Below are positions 41,475-49,662 of a stretch of 64,000 nucleotides of DNA, piece after piece. Positions within the stretch are counted from its first letter, which is position 1. Every line of letters starts with the position of its first letter. The notes under the pieces were generated by a model. The model saw only the letters and a program-made list of their open reading frames with translations. It had not been told where the DNA came from and did no database searches. The translations under genes and the position numbers were made by a program. Origin of the DNA: Clostridia bacterium (GTDB taxonomy: Bacteria > Bacillota > Clostridia > Oscillospirales > Acutalibacteraceae). Where the stretch lies: assembly GCA_017516745.1 (NCBI GenBank), contig JAFXBF010000014.1, positions 124,001 to 188,000 of the forward strand. The letters are read 5' to 3'.

Positions 41475-42974
41475 TTATATCATCTCAAAAGTTTCGCCGT
41501 TTTCGGAAATTTTGAACGTGAATTTTTTGTCGCCGAAGCGGTAGGTCATTTCACCCTTGTTGCCGAGAAATTGCGACACAGCTTTTTTGAGCATTTTGGA
41601 GTCGAAGCGGTTGGTTACTATCCAGCAGCCCTTGCCGTCATTTATCTTTGTGAAGCTGCCCTTTGCCTTGATGTGTTCGGGTGCAAAGCGTTTGGAGGTA
41701 ACGACAGTGAGCCCGTTTTCTTTTACAAGCTCGCCGACTGCTTTAAGCGTTTTTTCGCTTATGTGATAGCCGCACAGGAAGCAGAGCTTTAAAGATAAGA
41801 GCTTGTCTTTTTCCACTCTGTCATCGAAAACTGCCGTGCCGTTCATTGAGGCAAACGAACGGTGGGGCTTGAGCGACCACGGCGAAATTCTGTTCCAGTT
41901 TATGGCGTGCCTGCTCGTTTCCCTGTGGGTTATCAGGCGAAAAACACGCACCCATTCCTTTGCCCGTTTGTCGGGCTTTATTTTTTTGTTGCCGAAAAGG
42001 ATTTTGCGCCAGGCTATCGGGTCACCCTGACCCCAGTAGGTGTCGTCGTAGCGGATGATGCCGATTTCGGGCTTGTAATCTCTTACGGTATAGCTGCGTG
42101 CCTTGTTTTTGTATTCATCTATGAATTTTTTATAGGCTTTGCCGTAATCGGTGAGCTTGTCCCCGTCATAGAATTGATTGGAGGCTTCGACATAAACCCT
42201 GTCAACGCCCATCATATAGGAGAAAACGAGGTTGTGGTACATTTCGTCTGCCGTGTGACCGGGGTAGGTGAGCTTGTGCCAAAGGTCGATGCAGTTCCAC
42301 AGCTCGGTGCCGTACTGCATTGCCGCACCTGCCGCAACGGAAAACTGCAGGTTGGAGTAGCTTTCCTTCTGCGATTTGAAGTTGGGAATTATTCCGTTTC
42401 TTGCAAAGGTGTGGTACAGCACGGGGAAAACGTGTTCACCGCCGAAAACGGGTGCTCCCATTGAGCGGAAGCTGTCCGCATATTCCCTGAACTGTCTGCT
42501 GCAAACTTCACCCTGCTCAACTACGTCTGTTGTGTTGGCAGGCAGGAACATCGGCAGGCGGTTTCTGGCGTTTTTGTTGAGCGTTATGGAAAGGTTGTTG
42601 TTAATCAGTATATGCTCCATTTCGTCATGGGTGATGCCGATAAGGTTGCCCTGACTTGCAAGAGCCCTGACATATTCTTCGGGCAGGTTGAGGCGGTGTG
42701 TGCCGTCGGGGTTGTTGCACCAGTCAAAGCCGTCTGTTGTCTGATTGTAATCGGAAAAGTTAGGGAACTCAAAATTTGCAATGAAATCAAGCCCCATATC
42801 CTTTATATGCTTTGCAACATCGGCAGCAAATTCGCACTCTTCTTTGAGTGTTTTGCCTATCGGGTCAAAGTGGCAGAAAATAAAGTCGGCTCCCATTTTT
42901 GCAGGGTCGCAGAACTCCGTTTTGCCAACTTGGCCTGAGAAATTGTTGTAGCCTATGTGAATAAAGTTGTCCAT
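41475..42974 (-). CDS. putative TIM-barrel glycoside-hydrolase-like protein, family not recognised
   Basis: A 499-residue cytoplasmic protein with no signal peptide. Alternating strands and helices with acidic strand ends (IGITHDEMEHILI, PVFGGEHVFPVLYHTFA, ELWNCIDLWHKLTYPGHTADEMYHNLVFSYMMGVDRVYVE) suggest a TIM barrel like glycosidases, followed by a Rossmann-like segment (LLSLKLCFLCGYHISEKTLKAVGELV) and a small beta domain, as in beta-galactosidase trimerisation regions. I cannot place it in a GH family. The ATG is preceded by GGGAGTG; a longer reading into the iron-regulatory region is unlikely. A candidate promoter (TTGAAA-17-TATTGT on the minus strand) lies about 40 bases before the ATG. 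Confidence 0.65.
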   Translation of the reverse strand: MDNFIHIGYNNFSGQVGKTEFCDPAKMGADFIFCHFDPIGKTLKEECEFAADVAKHIKDMGLDFIANFEFPNFSDYNQTTDGFDWCNNPDGTHRLNLPEEYVRALASQGNLIGITHDEMEHILINNNLSITLNKNARNRLPMFLPANTTDVVEQGEVCSRQFREYADSFRSMGAPVFGGEHVFPVLYHTFARNGIIPNFKSQKESYSNLQFSVAAGAAMQYGTELWNCIDLWHKLTYPGHTADEMYHNLVFSYMMGVDRVYVEASNQFYDGDKLTDYGKAYKKFIDEYKNKARSYTVRDYKPEIGIIRYDDTYWGQGDPIAWRKILFGNKKIKPDKRAKEWVRVFRLITHRETSRHAINWNRISPWSLKPHRSFASMNGTAVFDDRVEKDKLLSLKLCFLCGYHISEKTLKAVGELVKENGLTVVTSKRFAPEHIKAKGSFTKINDGKGCWIVTNRFDSKMLKKAVSQFLGNKGEMTYRFGDKKFTFKISENGETFEMI

Positions 42975-43052
42975 AGAATCACTCCCGTTAAATACAATAA
43001 CATAAGAGGGCATATATTTCAAGCAGATGGTCGAAATATACAAACGGCAGAG

Positions 43053-43068
43053 GTTAGCGTGGGCTAAC
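43053..43068. promoter_or_regulatory. iron-repressor-like palindrome 1
   Basis: GTTAGCGTGGGCTAAC. It shares the half-sites GTTAGC/GGCTAAC with box 2 and lies between the glycosidase-like gene and the feo promoter. The form resembles DtxR/IdeR-family operators (TTAGG/CCTAA type). Confidence 0.6.
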
Positions 43069-43111
43069 TTTTCGGCATACTGCCGAAATTTAAAAACACC
43101 CGTCAAATGCG

Positions 43112-43163
43112 TTGACTTTCGCAAGCCGTAACTGTATAATTTAGGTAGTTAGCATTGGCTAAC
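43112..43163 (+). promoter_or_regulatory. feoA promoter with iron-repressor-like palindrome 2
   Basis: TTGACT at 43112-43117, 17-base spacer, TATAAT at 43135-43140, followed by GTTAGCATTGGCTAAC at 43148-43163. The palindrome covers the predicted transcription start, an effective position for repression when iron is plentiful. Confidence 0.75.
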
Positions 43164-43187
43164 GACTATAATAATGGCGGTGATGAT

Positions 43188-43409
43188 ATGAATCTGCTCT
43201 CGGTACAGCAAGGAAAAGAATATGTAATTGACCGTATCGACACCGAAGACGAAGAGCTTGATGCTTTTTTGTTTTCGCTGGGCTGTTACAGCGGTGAGCC
43301 CGTAACGGTTGTGACACGTCAGCGCAGCACCTGCGTAATGTCTGTCAAGGACAGCAGATACTGTATCGACCGTCAGCTTGCCGAAGCAATCAGAGTTTTT
43401 GATATATAA
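43188..43409 (+). CDS. feoA: ferrous iron transport protein A
   Basis: A 73-residue FeoA: an SH3-like beta-barrel protein that supports FeoB-mediated Fe(II) uptake. Visible features are LLSVQQGKEYVIDRIDTEDEELDAFLFSLGCYSGEPVTVVTRQ, where most FeoA proteins have GDxxxV and LGxxxGxxV, and the closing SRYCIDRQLAEAIRV. The ATG is chosen for normal FeoA length; the upstream in-frame TTG would overlap repressor box 2. It is followed by a 106-base gap that contains repressor box 3 and then feoB. Confidence 0.87.
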   Translation: MNLLSVQQGKEYVIDRIDTEDEELDAFLFSLGCYSGEPVTVVTRQRSTCVMSVKDSRYCIDRQLAEAIRVFDI

Positions 43410-43460
43410 ATTTGATATATAAAACAGTAAGTAATCGTATGATTGCTTTTTTGCAGAATA

Positions 43461-43480
43461 CGGTTAGCCTTAACTAACCG
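43461..43480. promoter_or_regulatory. iron-repressor-like palindrome 3 before feoB
   Basis: CGGTTAGCCTTAACTAACCG, arms CGGTTAG and CTAACCG. It has the TTAG/CTAA half-sites of boxes 1 and 2 and is 36 bases before the feoB ATG. Confidence 0.62.
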
Positions 43481-43515
43481 AAAGCAAACAGTATTTTATT
43501 AAGGAGGAGCACCGA

Positions 43516-45531
43516 ATGCGTATAGCTTTGGCGGGAAATCCCAACAGCGGTAAAACTACAATGTACAACGCCCTTACCGGTCAGAATGAAAAGGTCGGCA
43601 ACTGGGCAGGCGTTACCGTTGCCAAAAAGGAACACGCAGTCAGAAAAAGTTTATACGGCGGTGCGGCGCTCACGGCGGTTGATTTGCCCGGCGCATATTC
43701 TATGTCACCCTTTACCTCCGAGGAGAGTGTGACAAGCACATACATCAAAAACGAAAAGCCGGACGTAATTATAAACACGGTCGATGCAACAAATTTAAGC
43801 CGAAGTCTTTTCTTCACAACGCAGCTGCTTGAACTCAATATTCCCGTTGTTGTTGCGCTGAATAAAAGCGATGTAAACGAGAAAAAGGAAACCGATATTG
43901 ACACAAGGGCTCTTTCGGCTAAGCTCGGCTGTCCCGTGTTTATGACGGTTGCCACAACGGGTGAAGGACTTGAAGAGGCTGTAAAAGCTGCCGTTGAGCT
44001 TGTCGGCAGGGGACAGAAAGCCCCATATAACGAGGGCTATGTCAACATGAACGATAGGGCATCCGTCAAAGCGGCGGACAGAAGGCGTTTTGAGTTTGTA
44101 AACGGAATTGTTAAGGCTGTTGAAAAGCGCAAGGTTTTCACAAGGGACAGAAATATTCACGATAAAATAGATTCCGTGCTTACAAACAAATTTCTCGGCA
44201 TACCGATTTTTGCCGTGATTATGTTCCTTGTTTTCTGGATTTCGCAGGCAGGCCCGGGTGTGTGGATAGCCGATTGGCTTACCGCTTTGCTCGAAAAGGG
44301 TCAGGAGGCTGTCGGCGGTATGCTTTCAAACGCAAATGAGCTTCTTTACGCTCTCCTCGTAGACGGTGTAATCGGCGGTGTAATTGCCGTCATCGGCTTC
44401 CTTCCGCTTGTTATGGTTATGTACTTCCTCATTGCTCTGCTTGAGGATTGCGGATATATGGCACGTGTTTCCGTCGTGCTTGACCCGATTTTCAAAAAGG
44501 TGGGCTTAAGCGGAAAATCCGTCATTCCATTTGTTGTGGGTACAGGTTGTGCCGTGCCGGGCGTTATGGCCTGCCGCACAATCCGAAACGAGCGTGAGCG
44601 CAGGGCAACAGCCTTGCTTGCGCCCTTTATGCCGTGCGGAGCAAAGCTGCCCGTTATCGGCCTTTTTGCAGGCGCATTCTTTGAGGACGCCTCGTGGGTA
44701 GGCCCGCTGATGTATTTTGTGGGCATAGTAATAATTTTCTTTGGTGCACTTGTTATAAACAAAATCACGGGCGCAGGCGCAAAGAGGTCGTTCTTCATTA
44801 TCGAGCTTCCCGAATATAAATTTCCGAGTTTTGCAAGGGCAGCATCGGCAATGCTCAGCCGTGGTAAGGAATACATAATTAAGGCGGCTACAATAATTCT
44901 GCTTTGCAACACAGCCGTTCAGGTTATGCAGAGCTTTAATTGGAATTTTGCTCCTGCCGAAACTGCGGACACATCAATCCTCGCTTCAATTGCAGGCCCG
45001 TTTGCATATCTTCTTTTGCCTGTTGTGGGTGTGCTTTCGTGGCAGCTTGCTGCGGCGGCAATTACGGGCTTTATAGCAAAGGAAAACGTCGTCGGTACGC
45101 TTGCCGTGTGCTTTGTCGGGCTTGAAAACCTGATCGATGCCGAAGAGCTTTCGATGCTGGACGGTGCAGGCGGCGAGGTTGCAGGCGTTATGGCAATTAC
45201 AAGGGTTGCCGCTCTGGCTTACCTTATGTTCAACCTCTATTCACCGCCCTGCTTTGCGGCAATCGGCGCAATGAACAGCGAGCTCAAAAGCGCAAAGTGG
45301 CTCTTCGCAGGCATAGGTCTTCAGCTCGGCACCGGCTTTACGGTTGGCTTCCTTGTATATCAGCTTGGTACACTGATTACAACGGGTGCTTTCGGCGCAG
45401 GTGTTGCAGGCGGATTTATAGCCGTTGCGGTGTTTGCCGCAATTCTTGCCGTGCTCGGAATAAAAGCGGAGAAATCGGCAAAAAAAGAAAACGCTGAAAA
45501 AGCCGTGAAGGCTGTTACAGCAAAGAAATAA
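43516..45531 (+). CDS. feoB: ferrous iron transport protein B
   Basis: A 671-residue FeoB. The N-terminal G domain has G1 GNPNSGKT (7-14), G3 DLPGAYS and G4 NKSD, then a GDI helical region (about 170-225), followed by a polytopic membrane domain with the two Gate regions (FVVGTGCAVPGVMACRTI and the later SWQLAAAAITGFIAKENVVGTLAV). It imports Fe(II) across the cytoplasmic membrane. Length is normal for short Firmicutes FeoB. AAGGAGG ribosome binding site. The small FeoB-associated gene follows. Confidence 0.97.
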   Translation: MRIALAGNPNSGKTTMYNALTGQNEKVGNWAGVTVAKKEHAVRKSLYGGAALTAVDLPGAYSMSPFTSEESVTSTYIKNEKPDVIINTVDATNLSRSLFFTTQLLELNIPVVVALNKSDVNEKKETDIDTRALSAKLGCPVFMTVATTGEGLEEAVKAAVELVGRGQKAPYNEGYVNMNDRASVKAADRRRFEFVNGIVKAVEKRKVFTRDRNIHDKIDSVLTNKFLGIPIFAVIMFLVFWISQAGPGVWIADWLTALLEKGQEAVGGMLSNANELLYALLVDGVIGGVIAVIGFLPLVMVMYFLIALLEDCGYMARVSVVLDPIFKKVGLSGKSVIPFVVGTGCAVPGVMACRTIRNERERRATALLAPFMPCGAKLPVIGLFAGAFFEDASWVGPLMYFVGIVIIFFGALVINKITGAGAKRSFFIIELPEYKFPSFARAASAMLSRGKEYIIKAATIILLCNTAVQVMQSFNWNFAPAETADTSILASIAGPFAYLLLPVVGVLSWQLAAAAITGFIAKENVVGTLAVCFVGLENLIDAEELSMLDGAGGEVAGVMAITRVAALAYLMFNLYSPPCFAAIGAMNSELKSAKWLFAGIGLQLGTGFTVGFLVYQLGTLITTGAFGAGVAGGFIAVAVFAAILAVLGIKAEKSAKKENAEKAVKAVTAKK

Positions 45532-45563
45532 TTTCAAGGACATTTTTAGAAGGGAGTGTACGG

Positions 45564-45716
45564 ATGGAAAACTATATTATAATTGCAGTTGTTGCAATAA
45601 TTGTTGTGCTTGCCGCCTTGTATATCTATAAGGCAAAGAAAAGCGGCAAAAAGTGTATAGGCTGTCCGTATGCGGACTCCTGCCAAGGCGCTTGTAATAA
45701 ATCTTCTCCTTATTAA
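45564..45716 (+). CDS. FeoB-associated Cys-rich membrane protein
   Basis: A 50-residue protein: one N-terminal transmembrane helix (IIIAVVAIIVVLAALYIY), a basic stretch, and a cysteine tail CIGCPYADSCQGAC. This is the layout of the small FeoB-associated Cys-rich proteins encoded after feoB in many Firmicutes, and the tail may pass or bind Fe(II). AGGGAG lies 11 bases before the ATG. A terminator ends the feo transcript. Confidence 0.88.
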   Translation: MENYIIIAVVAIIVVLAALYIYKAKKSGKKCIGCPYADSCQGACNKSSPY

Positions 45717-45730
45717 TGCATACATACCTT

Positions 45731-45770
45731 AAAAAGCTCTCTCCGTATCCGATACGGGGAGAGCTTTTTT
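45731..45770. terminator. bidirectional terminator of the feo operon
   Basis: AAAAAGCTCTCTCCGTATC and GATACGGGGAGAGCTTTTTT pair with one mismatch. It separates feo from the convergent lipoprotein gene. Confidence 0.9.
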
Positions 45771-45782
45771 GTGAATGTTATA

Positions 45783-46703
45783 TTATGAATACATAATTCT
45801 TTCTGCACCGTTTTGCATATGGTAATAAATTTGCAGGGAGTAGCGGTAGTAATTCTGGAAATCCTCATAGGTTGCAAAGAAAGCCTTGGACGGTTTTTCG
45901 CCTTCCGTGCCTCTTACAACACCCATAAATACGGCGTATCTGTCAGCGGCTTCGACCATATAGTCGTACCACATCTGCAAATTCTGATTGCCGACATATT
46001 TGTACAGCTTTTTGTCTTCCTTGATGCGTCTTACTGCGTTTTCAATGCTTGCAAGGTAGTCGGGCAGCTTTTCTTCCGCAAAGTAGAAATCGCCTGAACT
46101 GAGTGCTGCATCAAAGGGATTGGGGATATTGAGTATGCCAACCAGCTTTTGTGCATCTTCCTTTGAAAGTGTACCGTTGAGGGCGTAGGTTTCACCCTCG
46201 GGAATTTCCTTGAGTGTGGTGGGCTCCTTGTCGGTGTTGGGGGTCTGGAGTGCACCGCCGTCGGATTTTGTTGAGGTTTCGGCAGGCTTTGTGGTTGTTT
46301 CTTCTTTGTTTGTTGTTGTGTCAGCTTTGGTTGCGGTTTCGTTTAAAGAGGTTGAAGAGGGTGCCGTGGTGTCAAGGTCAACGATATCCTGGTCAACAAC
46401 AACACTCTGTGCAACCGTTGTCTGCGATTGCTTTATTGTTTCACCCTCGGGAGTGGTTACGATGTAGCCGCCGTCCTCGGTTACGGGCGGGTCATAGGGT
46501 GCAAGCTCGGTAATACCGTCCTTGTCGGTTACGGGCTCACCCTTTTCGTTAGTCACAACCTCGTAAACGGCACTTTCACCGTCCTCAAAGGTTATAACCT
46601 CTGTGTGGGGCGGTGTGTAAATTTCGCCCTTGTTGTTTTTGCCGCAGGCTGCAAGGCAGAAAATTACGGCAAAAACAAGCAGAATACAAAGTCCTTTTTT
46701 CAT
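45783..46703 (-). CDS. lipoprotein of unknown function with Thr-rich linker
   Basis: A 306-residue lipoprotein (lipobox LAAC, Cys20). Residues about 35-105 contain two PEGE/DGESAVYEVVTNEKG-like segments, 110-170 is a low-complexity Thr/Ser/Lys/Glu linker, and about 175-306 form a helical domain (ETYALNGTLSKEDAQKLVGIL, then IENAVRRIKEDKKLYKYVG). It is probably surface-anchored. The family is not recognised. It follows the PHP gene by 17 bases, so it is likely on the same transcript as the sensory hydrogenase cluster. Confidence 0.75.
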   Translation of the reverse strand: MKKGLCILLVFAVIFCLAACGKNNKGEIYTPPHTEVITFEDGESAVYEVVTNEKGEPVTDKDGITELAPYDPPVTEDGGYIVTTPEGETIKQSQTTVAQSVVVDQDIVDLDTTAPSSTSLNETATKADTTTNKEETTTKPAETSTKSDGGALQTPNTDKEPTTLKEIPEGETYALNGTLSKEDAQKLVGILNIPNPFDAALSSGDFYFAEEKLPDYLASIENAVRRIKEDKKLYKYVGNQNLQMWYDYMVEAADRYAVFMGVVRGTEGEKPSKAFFATYEDFQNYYRYSLQIYYHMQNGAERIMYS

Positions 46704-46720
46704 TTTTCTCTTTCCTTTCT

Positions 46721-47431
46721 TTATCTGTTTTTAAGGTGTCGGATTATGCTTTTTATGTTGTTTTCCGTATGCAGGCTCAATTCTGCCGGGCGCAGGCTTT
46801 CAAGCCTGTGAGCGTCCGACGAGGTGAGAATTTTCATATTGTTCAGCACGGGGAATTTCTCTTTCAGAGCGTGCACATCGCCCATAGGTGAAACCTCGGC
46901 AACCTCAAAGCCCATTTCGGGTGTAATCATACCGAGGTTGGAAATAACGCTGTAGCTGCTTCGGTCTATATGTGCAGGATAGCATACTCCGCCATAGCCG
47001 TCAACCAGTTTCTCAACGTCATCAATTGAAATACTGCTCGCCATTGTCAGCAGTATTTCCTGCTCGCCGAGAATTTTGTCGGTTTCATCCATTATTAACT
47101 GCGTGCCGAAAATTTCGGGTCTGTTCTTAATCTGCGGAGCACCACGCAGAACAAAATCGGAAAACTCCTCTGCCGCCTTCAGCTCTTCAAAAAGGCAGAC
47201 TACGTGCACCTCCTCGCAGGTGCAAAGCTCCATTCCGGGTATTACGGTTATGCCTGCCTGCTCGCCTGCTCGCATTGCCGCGCCGCAGTTCTGGCAGGAG
47301 TTGTGGTCGGTGAGAGCTATAGCCTCCATACCCATAATAGCCGAAAGGTTTACGAGGTTGTACGGTGTCATATCCTCCTCTGCACAGGGGGAGAGGCAGG
47401 AGTGAATGTGAAAATCGTAAAACAGGCTCAT
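46721..47431 (-). CDS. PHP domain phosphoesterase-like protein
   Basis: A 236-residue PHP-domain protein with the metal-binding motifs DFHIHSCLSPC, ALTDHNSC, GMELCTCEEVHVVCLF, YPAHID and SSDAHRLESL. PHP proteins are metal-dependent phosphoesterases; this short form commonly accompanies sensory [FeFe] hydrogenases and DRTGG proteins in Clostridia. Its start overlaps the DRTGG gene by 4 bases, so coupling is likely. Confidence 0.9.
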   Translation of the reverse strand: MSLFYDFHIHSCLSPCAEEDMTPYNLVNLSAIMGMEAIALTDHNSCQNCGAAMRAGEQAGITVIPGMELCTCEEVHVVCLFEELKAAEEFSDFVLRGAPQIKNRPEIFGTQLIMDETDKILGEQEILLTMASSISIDDVEKLVDGYGGVCYPAHIDRSSYSVISNLGMITPEMGFEVAEVSPMGDVHALKEKFPVLNNMKILTSSDAHRLESLRPAELSLHTENNIKSIIRHLKNR

Positions 47432-47760
47432 ATCAGCTTTGCTATCTTTGCGCCCAGGTCAAATGCGCTTTCCTTGCTACGCAGTACGATTACGCCGTTC
47501 TGCTTTGCACGGGTGAGGGCGTCATCGTCAAACACGGCGTTTTCCGTGAGCAGTATGCAGGCAACATCGGCAAGCACGGCAACGCCTACGGAGTTGACGT
47601 TACCCATAACGGTCAGCCAGCAATCGCCTTCCTTTGCCTTGGACATAACCCAGCTCAAAAGGTCGCCGCAGTAGCCGCCCGTAATCTGCTTTTCCTCTGC
47701 AAGCTCACCGCAGCAGAGAACCTCAAGCGAAAATTCATCAATAAGATTTTTGACATTCAT
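47428..47760 (-). CDS. DRTGG domain protein (copy 2)
   Basis: A 110-residue DRTGG-type domain: LIDEFSLEVLCCGELAEEKQITGGYCGDLLSWVMSKA, followed by WLTVMGNVNSVGVAVLADVACILLTE. In larger proteins DRTGG domains are regulatory and linked to CBS or phosphotransacetylase regions. It lies directly between the hydrogenase-like gene (2 bases) and the PHP gene (4-base overlap). A second, divergent copy starts the cluster. Confidence 0.85.
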   Translation of the reverse strand: MNVKNLIDEFSLEVLCCGELAEEKQITGGYCGDLLSWVMSKAKEGDCWLTVMGNVNSVGVAVLADVACILLTENAVFDDDALTRAKQNGVIVLRSKESAFDLGAKIAKLI

Positions 47761-47762
47761 AA

Positions 47763-49061
47763 TTATTCGTCCCTTTCTTTTGCTCTGTAGGGTGCAGGGA
47801 TAAGCTCACGGTCAACTCCGCTGAGCTGGTCACGCAGCCTGAAAACGCAGTCCTTTTCCGAAGCAAAGCCCCTGACTATATCGTCCGCAAGTGCCGCACA
47901 TGAGGGCGCACCGCAGGTGCCGCAGTCAAGACCGGGCAGCTTATCGAGAATTTCACGCTTTTGTGCCATCTTTCTCATAGCCTCGGGCACGGTGTCCGCC
48001 AGCTTCATAACGTCTGTTGCCTGAAGTGCCTTGTGCCAGAACATACTGTCGGGCACGTCTGACGTGTCAAGGCGGTTGCAGGAAACGGGCAGATATTTGC
48101 GAAGGCGCTTAATTCTTGCCTTTGCAACATAGGGGTTTTCATAGGTCAGCGCACCGCCCACACAGCCGCCCGTGCAGGCATTGAGCTCGATAAAATCAAT
48201 ATCGGGCAGCTTTTCGTCCTCAAGCTCGTTGAGAATGTTTATTACGTTGTCAATTCCGTCCGCCGCAAGGCAGTTGTCCTTGAGAAGTGAGTTTGCCTCA
48301 CCGCCACCCGTAGCCCAGCCGACACCGATAACCCCCGAATCTTTAATTGACTGTGTTTCGGTCAGGTGGTTCATCTCGTGCACAAGGGCAGGGTAGATAT
48401 CCTTAATCGCAATTGCGCCGTTGAGGTTGGATTTTTCAAGGCAGACGGGGGATTTGAGCGCCGTGATTTTAGCAGGGCACGGCGAAATGAAAAACACGCC
48501 GATATCCTCATCGCTTAAGCCCGTTTCCTTCCTTGCCTTTTCTCTTGCTATTCCTCCTGCAACCTCCATAGGTGAGGTCAGCGGTACAACGTGTTCGATA
48601 AGGTTGGGGTAATTTACCCTTATCAGCCTTACTACCGCAGGGCAGGCGGAAGAAATTACCGGCTTTCTGAGTATACCCTGCTCAAAAAGCTTCCTCGTGG
48701 CATCGCTTACAAGCTCTGCCGCCTTTGCAACCTCAACAACGTCGTCAAAGCCGAGCTTTTTAAGCGCGGTCAGCACGTAGTCCACGTCGTCAAGGTTGTT
48801 GAACTGGCCGTAAAGCGCAGGCGCAGGCACGGCAACCTTGTATTTGAATTTATGTATTTCTTCAAGTGAATCGTATTCGGCTGATTTTGCGTGGTACGGG
48901 CACACACGGATACATTCGCCGCAGTCAATACAGCGTTCTTTGATTATATGCGCCTTACCCTCACGCACTCGGATTGCGCCCGTGGGACAACGCTTGATGC
49001 AGTTTGTACAGCCACGGCACTTTTCCGAATCCAACCGAACGGAGTGGTAAAAATCCGACAT
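47763..49061 (-). CDS. sensory-type [FeFe] hydrogenase-like protein
   Basis: A 432-residue protein: two 4Fe-4S ferredoxin motifs (CRGCTNCIKRCP and CIDCGECIRVCP, residues about 15-60), an [FeFe]-hydrogenase H-cluster domain (about 70-350) and a C-terminal 4Fe-4S motif DCGTCGAPSCAALADDIVRG. The H-cluster ligands appear kept (SACP, SPCPAK, NACTGGCVGG), but the first Cys of the TSCCP motif, used for proton transfer in catalytic enzymes, is Ala. This is the hallmark of HydS-type sensory hydrogenases. No PAS domain is attached. It likely senses H2 or redox state rather than turning over H2 rapidly. ATG chosen after AGGAGGAA. Confidence 0.88.
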   Translation of the reverse strand: MSDFYHSVRLDSEKCRGCTNCIKRCPTGAIRVREGKAHIIKERCIDCGECIRVCPYHAKSAEYDSLEEIHKFKYKVAVPAPALYGQFNNLDDVDYVLTALKKLGFDDVVEVAKAAELVSDATRKLFEQGILRKPVISSACPAVVRLIRVNYPNLIEHVVPLTSPMEVAGGIAREKARKETGLSDEDIGVFFISPCPAKITALKSPVCLEKSNLNGAIAIKDIYPALVHEMNHLTETQSIKDSGVIGVGWATGGGEANSLLKDNCLAADGIDNVINILNELEDEKLPDIDFIELNACTGGCVGGALTYENPYVAKARIKRLRKYLPVSCNRLDTSDVPDSMFWHKALQATDVMKLADTVPEAMRKMAQKREILDKLPGLDCGTCGAPSCAALADDIVRGFASEKDCVFRLRDQLSGVDRELIPAPYRAKERDE

Positions 49062-49090
49062 TTCTTCCTCCTGAATTGCAGCATTTTTGA

Positions 49091-49211
49091 AGTGCAAAAT
49101 GCAAAGTGTAAAGTGCAAAATTGTGGGAGGGCTACGCCCTCACCCATTATAAAATTATAATCGGAGCGTAGCGACCCTTAATTTTGCATTATGCATTTTG
49201 CACTTTGCATT
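49091..49211. repeat. mosaic palindromic repeat element C
   Basis: A compact version of elements A and B: AGTGCAAAATGCAAAGTG repeats, the GAGGGCTACGCCCTC hairpin, a short TATAAAATTATA centre, the CGGAGCGTAGCGACCC hairpin and ATTTTGCATTATGCATTTTG repeats. It is inserted between the RsbW-like gene and the hydrogenase-like gene. Confidence 0.8.
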
Positions 49212-49221
49212 TACTTAAAAT

Positions 49222-49647
49222 TTACTTAACGTAAATTTTAAGTGTCATAACCGTGCCTTTCCCAAGGACGGTATCAATTTTCATTTCATCTGTATATTTT
49301 TTAATGTTGGGCAGGCCCATACCTGCGCCGAAGCCCAGCGCACGCACCTGGTCGGGGGCGGTGGAGTAGCCCTCCTGCATTGCAAGCTCAACGTTTTCAA
49401 TGCCCGGGCCGTGGTCGGTGAGAACAACCTCAACGTAGTCGGGGGCGATTTCAACGTCAATTTCGCCGCCGCCTGCGTGAATTACAAGGTTGATTTCCGC
49501 CTCGTAAACGGCAATTGCCGTGTTGCGGATAATTTCGGGCGGAAAGCCTATATCCTTAAGCGTTTTTTTGATTTTGCCGGAAGCCTCACCTGCACGTGTG
49601 AAGTCCCTGCCGTCAACATCGTAATGCAACTTTATAGCTTCACTCAT
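49222..49647 (-). CDS. RsbW-like anti-sigma/serine kinase ATP-binding protein
   Basis: A 141-residue GHKL ATPase-domain protein: AIAVYEAEINLVIHAGGGEI (N box), VLTDHGPGIENVELAMQEGYST (G1 box) and LGFGAGMGLPNIKKYTDEM (G2 box). It is like anti-sigma regulatory factors and switch kinases. In this cluster it probably transmits the signal of the sensory hydrogenase, as it is a standard neighbour in Clostridia. It lies 15 bases after the first DRTGG gene. Confidence 0.9.
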   Translation of the reverse strand: MSEAIKLHYDVDGRDFTRAGEASGKIKKTLKDIGFPPEIIRNTAIAVYEAEINLVIHAGGGEIDVEIAPDYVEVVLTDHGPGIENVELAMQEGYSTAPDQVRALGFGAGMGLPNIKKYTDEMKIDTVLGKGTVMTLKIYVK

Positions 49648-49662
49648 ACCGTCTGCCCTCCC

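Noticed and set aside
41475-43124. Longer version of the glycosidase-like protein beginning at 43124
   Set aside because: It would cover the feo promoter and iron boxes; the ATG at 42974 has GGGAGTG at good spacing.
47763-49061. Catalytic hydrogen-producing [FeFe] hydrogenase
   Set aside because: The first cysteine of the TSCCP motif is Ala and the neighbours are regulatory (RsbW-like, DRTGG), so a sensory role is favoured.
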